This document shows, one piece after another, positions 13,635-24,720 of a stretch of DNA of 64,000 nucleotides. This DNA is from Cyanoderma ruficeps (lineage: Eukaryota > Chordata > Aves > Passeriformes > Timaliidae): NCBI GenBank assembly GCA_008694505.1, contig VZDJ01007747.1:26238904-26302903 (forward strand). The letters run 5' to 3'. The notes under the pieces were generated by a model. It was not told the DNA's origin. It was given only the letters and a program-made list of their open reading frames with translations, and did no database searches. The position numbers and the translations under genes are program-made. The first letter of the stretch is position 1. The number at the start of each line of letters is the position of its first letter.

Positions 13635-16600
13635 GGGAGTATCTTTCTAATATCTAATATTTTATCGTATTATATTCTAAAATTTTAATGATCCATTTGT
13701 AAGCAATTATTTATTAACAGAAAAAGGTGTCTGTGGTTTGTCTCTGACAACAGAGCTTTTTCCTACTGACCTGCACTGAGTCAGGCCAAATCTGCCTTGT
13801 GGTATAATTTAAAGTTGTGATACTAATAGGAAGTTTTGGAAATCAAATGTGTGTTTTCTAGTTTTGAATCTAATACTTTTCTTACTTCTTATCCCCTAGT
13901 GATCTCATTCTTTTAAAATCTTGTTCCCTCTCTATCCTTCAGAGTATGCTTTCCTTATAATTGCTGTTTTAGTTTGCCTAGAGGTATGTAACTGTGCCCA
14001 ACCTCCTGCAGCTGAAATTCTTGCTGTGAAGATGTTTTATTTTTCCCCTGAAAAGTGTCTATTTTTATGAGTTTTGCAGCATTGCTTAAAAGTAAAATTG
14101 GACAGTAACCGTTCAGAGTGCTTAGATAAGCCCCTCAGGGAACGATAATGATATTGGCCATTTTCTAAATAGCTGAAACAGAGCTTCTGTTTGGAGGAAC
14201 CATTAAAGAGATGAGTAATCACTGGTGACAGATCTTCACAATGGTATTTCAACAACTAATTAGGATTGTTGTCACAGTTAGTGGCATTTCTTCTTGGAGA
14301 AAAGCATGCAAAGTAGCCCTTCTATTAGCAAGTACTGCAGCTGACAGCCCAGAAGCAGGTGATGGGTATGAGGTCAGTGTGCAGCTGCCCAGAATAGTGA
14401 AGAAATGATTAAATGTCTGCAACCCTGGAGACAGAGATGTTCTCCAACTAATTCTTGTGAGACTCTGACATGTCATCTGGTGCCAATATGAAGAATCTTT
14501 CTAGACGTAATCCCTTATCTAGAAAAAGGAAATGGCTCACTAGCAAAAATAGCTATGAAAGCAAAACCTTCACATTGTCCAGAATCTATGCTCTATATAT
14601 GTAATCTTGGGTGGTGAAATAAATTATCATATTTTACAGACTAGCAGTCTGTTTGGAAATTACTGAATAAAAACTGTGTAGAGAGCAGGAATTGGAAAAT
14701 TCAAGATTTTACCCAACTCTGAATATCTTCCCCATTATAATGACAGTTGTAAATTCTGTTTCCATTAATTCAGCAGTTAATTAATTAATTAACCTTCTGA
14801 TAGTCCTACTTACTCTATTGATTATAACGTATAATATTTAGAAAAGACTGAGACAGTAAAACCACAACAAGAAGTATATTAGTTGTATGAATCATGGTAT
14901 TTGGAGAGAACCCATTTATTTATGAATATCTTTTCACTATTTTTCAAGCATAAGAAAGAATAAAATGTGTTAATATAATCCCTTGAGATGGGAAAACAGG
15001 AAGCTTCTACTATCACTTTTACGGAATCACAGATTATTCTCACCCTTCTCTCCTCGAATATTTATTTTTGGTTTATACTGTACATAGTGAAGTCATATTA
15101 TTTATAGACTGAAGTAAGAATTTTATTTTTATTGGCATTTCTATTTTATCTGGGACACTCTCATTCCCTGTTCTCTTTCTGTAATTACATAACAGTTTTC
15201 TTCCCAGTCATTGAAGTATGTTGAAATGTAACATTACAAGTTTGGGATTTTTTGACAGAGACAGGTTAAAATATTTCAGAGGATGTTCTGCTTCTCAATC
15301 GAATTTTGTATTTTCTCCCATGTAGTTTCTCATAATCTTTGCTAATTAGTATTCCACTCCAGATTTCAGCAGCAAGATATAAACTATTGAAAAGCTTTTT
15401 ATAGCCTAAAGAAAACCTCTCAGAAAGCAAGCCAGTTGTGTGTTCTCCAGTTATTATAATAATGTCTTAGGGATGTCCTTTTTCACCCACTGCAGAATTT
15501 TGATTTTGAAATATTATCTCTAGTGACATACAGCTAAGTTTCTAATGTTTAGAAATTTAAGGCAACGTGTAGTAAAAGTTGGGTACTTTATGGAAGTCAA
15601 AGTGGTCTTTGCACAGAAAAACAAATAAAACTTTTATTTTAGTTTCTTTGTCCCCTTAATCTTTGGAAGTATCTAGGTTTCAGAATCTGCCAGAATAGCT
15701 GGGAAAAGAATAGAGCTGAAAAATAGCAAAACGTGGGAGAAGAAAAACTATTTTTTAGAAAGAAGACTGTAAAATGAGAGGAGGCAGGTAGGAACTTGTT
15801 CAACTGGGCACCTGGGAGACTGACTGAAAAGACAGGGAAGAAAGTTTAAAAGGTCTGCTTAGGAGAGAGGACATGACCTGGAAGCTGGGTAGAAAAGGAA
15901 AAATTGGGCAAGCCATTTTGATATGTGAACTAAAAGAAAATTGGCTTCTTGGAACACCCTTAGTGGAAGGGAATTAGATCAACAGCTAAAAGGGGATAAT
16001 TAGTAAATTATTCAGAAATTGAGGCAAGAACAGGGGAAAACAGCAGAAAAGGAATAGACATTAAATAATGCAGTTGTACATTAAATTATGAAAGTCACCC
16101 TGATCATAAAAAAGCCTCAGCAAAATCTGCATGCATAAGACTTTTTTACATCAAGATGAATATGTGTTCTTTAATGTATTAGCAGGTGTTTTAAGAAGCC
16201 TGTACAAACCATTATGCATAGAGAACCCTTTTTATGATTGTTTGGAGTGCTCTAGTCTGATCTAATGAAATAACCCTAATTACGTATCCATATGCTCAAT
16301 CTCATTTATAAACAGTGGAGAGAAAATAAAAGATATTTTGCTGCTGACACTGCTGTTGTTGTTATAGCCTGCTGCTGTGGGTATCACTGAAGCAGTTAGC
16401 TCCCTTCTTTCCTTCTGTACTACAGTATGTTTATTCCTGGAATGCACTCTGTTCTGATGCATACTTGGTGAACCAAATAGCCTTCTTACAACTCTTGCTT
16501 TATAAAAACATATTTCTAAAGATGTATGACTGCAATAAAAGCATGCCTGTCCTCTAAGTGTTGCACACACTTGCTAACTGACATTTTTCTTGAAAATAAT

Positions 16601-17012
16601 CCCTTAAAAAAACAAGTCAGATATGTACAAATAAAGAAAAACCATAAGTGCCTATATGGAAATGGATTGTACTGTGTAGAAAAACAGATGGGTTAATATG
16701 GCAACAACCTTCAAAAAGATTAAAAAATCCCAACTAAAAAAAGAAGCTAAAATCAACCCTCCCCCTCAAAAAAGCACACAACCAACAACTTCAACCAAAA
16801 AAAAATTCTAGGTATTTGCCTGATTAGTCACGTGAAATTGGAATTTTAAATTTAGTAGGAATGCAGTCATGTTTTGATTTGTTTGGAAAATACCTCACCC
16901 TTACAGACTTTGACCTTAAACTTAGACTTTCTTTGAACCAGAAGCACTGAAGCATAAAAATAATGCTTCTGAAGGGTTTTTACTTGGTTTTTGTTTGTTT
17001 GTTTGTTTTTTT
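13635..17012. other. AT-rich stretch, nothing firmly recognised
   Basis: No mobile element was recognised. Around 14.23-14.48 kb both strands are open: 55 codons on the plus strand from an ATG at 14242, and 75 codons on the minus strand. Neither could be tied to a known protein or to clear splice signals. Confidence 0.4.
14775..14792. repeat. TTAA microsatellite
   Basis: The self-complementary motif TTAA repeats about four times in a short palindromic run. Confidence 0.7.
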
Positions 17013-17023
17013 NNNNNNNNNNN
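17013..17023. other. Assembly gap of 11 Ns in a poly-T/GTTT tract
   Basis: Eleven Ns lie between a GTTT-repeat and T run on the left and a T run with a G-rich stretch on the right. The true length of the homopolymer is unknown. An open frame that spans the Ns is an artefact. Confidence 0.95.
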
Positions 17024-17223
17024 TTTTTTTGTTTTTTTTGGGTGGGGGGGTAGGGCTGATGTAGTTTTGGTTTTTTCTTTGCTTTCTTTTTGTGTGGTCA
17101 TGGGAACACTGAATCTGTTCTTGCATGCTTTTCTTTCCTATTTTGCAGGTGTCAAGGTGTATTTCAAAGTAGTATATGTATTGCTTTTAGTGGGCTGATT
17201 CCTGATAGGAATGAATAATACAG

Positions 17224-18230
17224 TATCATAGAATAGTTTTGTTTGCATGTGATGTTTGGAGGTCATCTAGTCCAGTTTCCCTCTCAGAGAGGTTTAAGCA
17301 GATCAGGTTACTCAGTCCTGTTTGATCAAATCCCAAACACATCCAAAGACAGAGATTCCACAGCCTCTCCTAGCAACATTTTAGTGTTTGAACATCCTTA
17401 TGCTACAAGAAAAATTCTTTTTGTATACCAAACTGTGTTTTCCTTGATTCCTGGCCTGTTGCTGTAGAAGAGTCTGTTGCTCTGGGAAAGGTCTGACTGT
17501 CTCAACTGTACTCCTGGTCAAGTATTTGTACTCAGCAATAAAGTCTTTTATTCTTGCTGGAACTGATCAGTTCCCTCATTGTCTTCCAATGCACACACAG
17601 CTACAGTCCTTGACCATCTTGGTGTCAATCCTTTTGATTCTTTCCTGCTTATTAATATCCTTTTACTGGAGAGCTCACAATAGGACACAGTGCTACAGCT
17701 GTGTTGTCACAAGTGCTGGATAGAGAGGAAACATGCCTTTTCCTGGACTGGTTGGCTGCACTCTTAGCTGGATTTCTCTGATGCAAGAGGACACTATTGA
17801 CTCATGTTCAACTTCTTGTCAAGCCAGATCCGTAGGTGCTAGTCTGAAGATCTGCTTCCTGTACAGTCAGTCCATAGGTTGCACTTTAGGAAGGAGTTAT
17901 CTCATCCTAGATGCAGGGTTCTGCATTTCCTTTCATTGAACTCTGGGAGGTGTATGTCTGTTTCTCCACTCTGTCAAAGTTCCTATGAAAAGCAGCCCTG
18001 AGGCACACCATATTGACTGCCTCACTCAGTTTGATGTTGTCTGCAAACTTTGATGCTAGTTTGATGCTAAACTGTGAGAGAGTATGCAGTACCACAGCAT
18101 AGAGAGCAATAGAGTTGCTCAGAATGAAATTGTCCTTGGTAAACTTCCATTGGCTGTGCTCATTCACCTTCTTGATGAATATAAAAATGTCATCTGTGAC
18201 TGTTTTCCTTTCCTTGGTCACTACCAGGAC
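17224..18230 (-). mobile_element. CR1 LINE, 3' portion, old and diverged
   Basis: The left edge is the reverse complement of the avian CR1 3' tail (ATCATAGAAT, then a diverged copy of the usual GGTCATCTAGTCCA phrase). The sequence runs rightward through the 3' end of ORF2. On the minus strand near 18.03-18.05 kb the reverse-transcriptase metal-binding motif can be read as KFADNIKL, where CR1 normally has FADD, so the second catalytic Asp is lost. Many stops and indels show the copy is dead. Divergence is higher than for the 24.0 kb copy, so it is probably an older subfamily. Confidence 0.85.
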
Positions 18231-20178
18231 TAACATATGCAAAATGAGTAAAAGAAATAATGACAAGGAGCACTCCATGTTTCATTTTATGTATCTATAT
18301 GAAAGTGAGCTATATGGAAAGGGAAATCCTCAGTGCTTCACAGGCAAAGGATGGGAGGAGGGGCAAAGAGGAATTTTGCCCACAAAGTGCCTGTATCTCT
18401 CTTTTCTCAGACATTGATGGGTATCAAACCCCTGTTTTCCCTTGAAGTGTTAAAGGAGAGTGTGATGCCCCATCTTAATGATGTGTGGAAATTACTCTCT
18501 AGGTTAGAGTGAAGCAAAACAGTATGTGAGGCCCTTTTCTTTTCTTAACTTGGGTTTCTAAACAATGAGCCTGTTGGGTATTTCAAGTTTGCATAGTGAC
18601 TTCAGGAACATATGTATGAGCACTCTGTTTCAAACTGAGGAAAGCACACATGCATACTCTTATCACAGAACTGCATTGAGCAGTGCATAAATGTCACTGT
18701 CAGAGAATAAAATTGTTTCTAAGAGGAGGAAAATAGTGTTATTTTCCTTCTTCAGCTTTGTAGGCTGAGCCACATAAGCACTTTAAAAATACAGATTTCC
18801 CATTAAAAAGTGGTCTAAAAGTACCTTTAATTAGTTTAAAAATATTAAGGCAGAGAGGGAGAGAAACAAATACTATTTACAGTAAGTGCTACCTCACATA
18901 TACCCACAGAAGAAAGAGCATGCCATTTTACAAAAATCACACAAACAAAGAGAAGAATGTTAGGAACACTGATTTACATCAAAAAGTTTTGTTTTATTGA
19001 ATGCTTCCTTTAGTTCCAGAGAACTAAAGAGAACTTTACTATATATTCAGTAAGAATCAAATGTACCTCAAAGAGCTGGGATAGAATTCTTGGTCAAAGA
19101 CTTAAACACAATTTAGGTAGTTCACAAGGCTTGTGTGGAGCCCTGGCACAGGTCGATATCTTACCTATTGAAAGGTCAAGCCATTCTGTTGCTTCAGCAC
19201 AAGTACTAAATAAGACTCTGTCATTCTGTGGTGTGGCAGAAGTGCAACAGGCTTAATCTAATAATCATTTGAAATTCCTAGCCATGGTTAACCTTTAAAT
19301 ATTTCTCTGAGCCAGTAATGGAATTCTGTTTCTAATGTCAAAATATTATACCTGCAACAAAGTTTTAACTTTTGAAAATGTAATTTGAACTTCTTGCAAT
19401 TATAAGTTTTCAAGATTGGAAAAATAAGACAGAAATGTTCCAAATATCTGAGGGAATTAACATGAGACACTCACTTCGCACTTGGTCTTTGCAAAATTGC
19501 ATGTTGAAACTGTGTCAGACATTGAAGTGGTCTAAAATCCTTAATATATAGTATCAATCTTGTTCCAATTTAAACTCATGGGTTTCTCTGAACAAATTTT
19601 ATTTTATAAAAAATAAAAAGGGACTGTGAATTGAAACTAAACAAAATAACTCCTGTCCTTTCCTCACCCTCAAACAACACTCATACCTTTATAATTATTT
19701 TTTTTTTAAAATCTTGGTTTCATGGAATCACAGACTCATAGAATATCCAAACCAACCAAAAACAAAATTGGAAATAGTTCTTATGAATTTGTAATCAACT
19801 TGGATCAACAGTCTAAGCAGTGAGCTGGGATTCCTTTGGGTCAACAAGATTCAAATGAAGTAAGTACACTGAAAGAGCGGGAAGGTCTGTAAACTAGAAC
19901 AAGTTATTCCAGCTCCCTTCTTCCTCAATAGAAATAATAATTTTAAATATAAATTATTCTAAACCACACAAAACATCTTATTCACAATCATGGGTGGATG
20001 AATTGTAAACCTGTGGTTATATTTATCTCCATTATTTTAGGCAAAAACATCTTTCTATTAACACTACTGTTTCATTTGTATTCTTTGTAATGATCTAATA
20101 AAAATAGAGTGTAGGGAGAGTTATATCTTGATAATTTAATGCTAATCTTTATTTTTTTTTCTCCCAGCTAACAATCAT
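18231..20178. other. AT-rich stretch with a CR1 tail remnant
   Basis: Nothing recognised except a short possible CR1 3' tail at about 19720-19757. Confidence 0.4.
19720..19757 (-). mobile_element. CR1 3' tail remnant
   Basis: The segment carries the octamer-like series CATGGAATCACAGACTCATA followed by GAATATCC, as seen where minus-strand CR1 copies end. No CR1 body could be followed to the right, so only the tail remains or the match is fortuitous. Confidence 0.4.
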
Positions 20179-20240
20179 CAGATTTGTTTACCTTACATAA
20201 TTTACATAACAGATTTGTTAATCTTACATAATATACTAGC
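20179..20240. repeat. Two-copy 31-bp tandem duplication
   Basis: Two adjacent 31-bp units begin CAGATTTGTT and share CTTACATAAT at the same offset. A few substitutions separate them. This is a local tandem duplication. Confidence 0.7.
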
Positions 20241-23160
20241 AAAATGGCATGTGGGTCCTAAATCAAATAATCTCAGAGTTAAGCTTTGTATGTGAATAAT
20301 CAATGGTTTTCTGAGCTATTTCTATGCACTTCTTCTGAACCTTCAAATCAAGTGACAACTAAAGAGGTCCCTAACATGAGTATTCATCCTTACTACTCTT
20401 ATCTGCAGTGTTAGAAGTACTGTGTTCTAATGAAGCACATCATTTTTTTGGTCAGGTTTTTAACACAGTAAGAATTTGCAATGTTGGAGGAACTCAAACC
20501 CTTCACTAACAGTGTCAGCTTTTTAAAGACCGATCATGACAGTCATTTAAAACAAACAAGTGAACAAAACATTTTAGAAAATTTATTAATCTGATGATTT
20601 AATAGTTGCACATTAACTGATCTCTTTTAGGAATAGGAAAATCTCAGGTGTTAAATGATGTGGAGATGCAGGAAAATAAAAGCTTATGCCATAGATTTTA
20701 CCACAGAACAGATAGGAAAGGCTGTATTCTGGGGATATCATAGTATAGCCTGGATGTTATACGTGAATGAAAAATCTGAGCAGAAGGTGGTGGCCTGATT
20801 ACAGGTTTGAGATATTACAGCTTTACACATTAATCAGAGCATGAGGGACCAGAGAGAGATTTGGAGGTGAAAACATTTGGGATTCTTTTTTTTTTACTTA
20901 TTAAACTTAAATTCATAACTAGTCAGCCATGAAATCAAAAACTCAGAGAGATAAGCCAATATCTTCCTGAAGGTCTTAAAAGAGCAAAGGTAATTTACTA
21001 AGACTCTAAAAAAATGTTCATTACTTGAGAGAGAGTCAGAAAGAACTTAGAGCTCTTCTGTATCCATATTTTTACAAAATTGTATACTGCTAAAAGTATT
21101 CAGTCATTATATGAATAAAAGTTCCACACTGCAAATTTGTTCCCTGGATGGTGAGTATATATCAGGAAGTCAGGATGAAAGGGAGAAATCTTTTAGTAGT
21201 GTGCAAATATTTTCAGTTTTCCTTTCACATATCAAAGTGTTTTACCCTTCCTGAAAACATTATTATAGTTATTATAGCAACTAATGAATCTTTTTGGGAT
21301 GCTACAGGAGTGTCACAAGGAAAATACTTATTTTTATTCCTCATATTGATATTTATATATTTTTCAGTCAATAATCCAAGGCCATGGTGCTAAGTACAGT
21401 GCAGGCAAAAGTGCTTTTCCTCTGAGAAGTGGTCAGCAGTGTGCCACATGATAGCATTCAAATCACCACGAGTGAATGTGCATGAAATCTGGCAACTGTC
21501 CTCTGTTAACAGAGACCAAAGCTTTGTCCTTTCCATAACCACCTAGTTAATTCCAACCTGCAAGTCTATAAGACATGGACATCATGAGCACGCCAGAGGC
21601 CTCCATAGTAACTTGTAAGAACTCTAAATAATGCAACTAAGAACACTAGGTAGCAACTAATGACATTTTCTATATCTCTCAGCCATTTTCAGACCCATAT
21701 AACTTGTCAAGAAACCACCATAAAGTGAATGAAACAAAGTTTGAAAAAAATCAACAAGAACCACAAATAAAACAACACTAAAGAAAATCCAGACAACCCC
21801 AGATGGAAACATGAGACCTTTGTTTACAATATATTTTTCTCTTGGAAAATGAAACTTTAAAAGCAAATGCTGTCAGGTTCTTTTGGAAGATGAAAAACAT
21901 GTTACAAGCTTGATTTTGATCATGTACAAGGCCACTCAAGAGTGTCTTAAACTGACATGAAAAGAAGTGCTTCTGTTTTCTTCCTTGTTTTTCTACCAGA
22001 TGAAAAGAATGCTTTATTGTACTGGATGTTAGTCTTGGTGAGGAAGTGAGGTTTAGTTATACCAGATGAACAAGCAACACCTGGTGTGCAGTTTCAATCC
22101 TGCTTTTCAATTCTATTTTATCATTTTACTTGAAAATCTAGATTATATTTTAGTGTCCAGATTTTTAAAAATACTGAAGCCTTTTGAGATTCATCAGTGT
22201 TTAGATAGCCAGTGTAGATAAGTAAATTCAGTGTTCCCAAAAGGCTGTGATGAAATTTCATGCTGAGTAAGGGATCTGAATGCATATCTTGGCATACATC
22301 ACAGACATGAAGAGGGAGAAGACATTTGGAAGGAAAATAAGATCCTCATTTCTACAGCAAATAACATTCCTCATACATCTTTATCTCTACAGCAAGGGAA
22401 TGTTATCTGCCTGAACACTTCTCATTTCCTACTACAACTTTAAATGAAAGCAGCAGCCTTTGTAGATTCTTATTTGAGTCAGTCTATTATTTGCTGCTGG
22501 GGAATATGTGTGACAAGGCACATGTGAGACACCTAGAAAAACACTTATATTTTCATTCTATAGGTGTTACTGTCTTGGTGCTCATGTGCTTGAGAGAACA
22601 TTGAATGCTTAAATAAAGAGTGCTTTATGAGATACTTTTTGAGCTGGAAACATTTTAGATCCGGATACTCATTGTTTCATGTACATGTTTTTAGATCTAT
22701 TCTTACAACTAAGGTAATGTTACAAAATAATATTACATTAATTTTCAGTTATTTAAATAGAAGAATTCATTCTCTTCAGAAGAAAAAAAAATGCAACATA
22801 GATACACAGAAAAATATTCAGATGCCAAATTGAAGAAAAAACAGAACAAAATGGGAGATCTGTTGGCAGCATGCACCTGATAAGTGGCTGCATTTCAGAA
22901 ATTGCTTTGAGAAAAAGAAAATACTTTGTGCCTGAAGAGATACAGAACTGAAATAGAGAACTATAACCTCTGGGTAAACTTAATTGATTATGACTAGATG
23001 ATGCACTGTTGAATGTCCCAGTTCAGCAAATCTTTTAAACTTTGCTGGGAATTTTTGTTTTATTTTTCCTGTTTGATGCAGTAAACATCCATTAGACATT
23101 AAAAGAATACACCAATATGCCACTGATCCTCTGGTCCTTGATAAAGTGCCAGACACTCAC
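20241..23160. other. AT-rich stretch, nothing recognised
   Basis: Short chance open frames only. No repeat family could be named. Confidence 0.4.
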
Positions 23161-23281
23161 TATCACCATTTGCATAAACAGCTGGAGTTTTTCTGGACCT
23201 ATTCCTATCATGTAGCTGGCTGCCTTCCTGATGGTTTGCATTTCATCGTATCTCCAGTGAGCTAGCTTGTTTGTGATAGAT
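23161..23281 (-). CDS. Possible internal coding exon, unidentified product
   Basis: On the minus strand an acceptor (TTCTCTCTGTGAAGTTTTCAG) is followed by 121 bp open in one frame, then a strong donor (ATA|GTGAGT). One base completes a codon and 40 codons follow (phase 2 in, phase 0 out). The encoded segment includes LAHWRYDEMQTIRKAASYMI and then GIGPEKLQLFMQM. It is helix-forming with a balanced mix of W, Y, K, E and hydrophobic residues, unlike the biased chance frames nearby. The frame stays open about 15 codons into the putative intron before a stop. I do not recognise the protein, and no CR1 or retroviral domain explains it. The phase does not fit the 30.8 kb segment directly, so an unseen exon would be needed between them. 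Confidence 0.35.
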
Positions 23282-24041
23282 CTGAAAACTTCACAGAGAG
23301 AAAAGGGTATTTATTTAGTCACATTTAATTTAAGCAGACTTCAATATAAATTTAATAGGGAGCATGGTCTGGAACATGCAGAATAAGCTGTTCTCTGCAC
23401 TTTTATTGGTTTACTAGCAGACATGGGGAAATCTCTAGGTTACAGTAATCTCTTCTTTTCCTTAACAGATTGATTGTATGCATGAGTGGTTTAATCTGTT
23501 CTCCCTGGTGAAAAAAAACCCATAAAAATAGTATATTTCCTAATTCAGTAAAATTTCATGGTACTAAAAATCCCAAAGTTGTAAAATGAATGGTACTCTG
23601 TATGAAAAAGCTTTGTATACAAGATATTGTTTTCCTTAGAAGAAATTACAAAAGTGTAGAAGTAATTGTTTTTTTCAATTTTGTGTTACACTGTTTATTC
23701 AACTGGTAAGGTTTAAGTTTTTATTCCTTTCTATCTAATAAGAATCTGCATAACAGATTTATGCTTTGGAAATTTGAATCTACAGTGGATCATACTGTGT
23801 TTTTTGCTAGTCTGTGATGATCCATTAAAGTCAATATTACATGACCTCAAATTGAAAGAAACATAAAAAATATCTTTAAATTAATTTCCCCGACTTTATA
23901 AAGGCTGTCACACTGCACAAGGTTAACAAGTGAATAGCCTCTGTCTTTTATTCACATTATAATAAAAATATATAAAATTAAAAGAAATGTAAGTAAACCG
24001 TTTCGTAGTAGTTGCCTTCATTTCTGAAAAATAAAAGAAGA
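23282..24041. other. AT-rich stretch, nothing recognised
   Basis: No gene or repeat identified. Confidence 0.4.
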
Positions 24042-24720
24042 ACCTGGGGGTGCTGGTGGGTGAGAGGCTGGACCTGACCCAGCCATGGGCACTCCCAGTC
24101 CAGAAAGCCAAATGTGTCGTGGGCTGCATCCAGAGCACCGTGGGCAGCAGGGCCAGGGAGGGGATTCTGCCCCTCTGCTCTGCTCTAGTGAGACCCCTCC
24201 TGCAGTGCTGCTTCCAGCTCTGGGGGCCCAGCACAGGAAGGACATGGACCTGTTGGAGTGAGTCTGAAGGAGGCCACCTTTCATTGGCCACAAGTTGATT
24301 AGAGGGATGGAGCACCTCTCCTATGAGGAAAGGCTAAGAGAATTGGTTTTGTTCAGCCTGGAAAAGAGACAGCTTTGAGGTGACCTAATTGCAGAGTTCC
24401 AGTACCTGAGGGGAGACCCCAGGAGAAATTCAGAGTAACTTTTTACTTGGGCATGTAAAAAAGGGGGCAGGACAAGGGGGAATGGCTTCAAACTGAAGAC
24501 AATAGGTTTAGACTGGATATTAGGAAAAAAAAATATTGTCAGAGTGGTGAGGCACTGGCACAGGTTGCCCAGAGAAGCTGTGGATGCCCCATCCCTGAAA
24601 GTGTTCAAGGCCAGGTTACATGGAGCTTTATGCAACCTGCTCTACAGAAAAGTGCCCCTGTCCATGGCAGAGTGTTGGAGCTAGATGATCTTTAAAGTCC
24701 CAGGCCATTCTATGATTCTA
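24042..24720 (+). mobile_element. CR1 LINE, 3' end
   Basis: The plus strand encodes the C-terminal end of CR1 ORF2, readable as LGVLVGERLD and then REGILPLCSALVRPLLQCC. The CR1 3' untranslated region follows and ends with GAGCTAGATGATCTTTAA and CATTCTATGATTCTA. The copy is truncated at its 5' end, as most avian CR1 copies are. Frameshifts break the frame after the Pro-Ser segment. The neighbouring antisense open frames are shadows of this element. It is one of the least diverged CR1 copies here. Confidence 0.93.
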
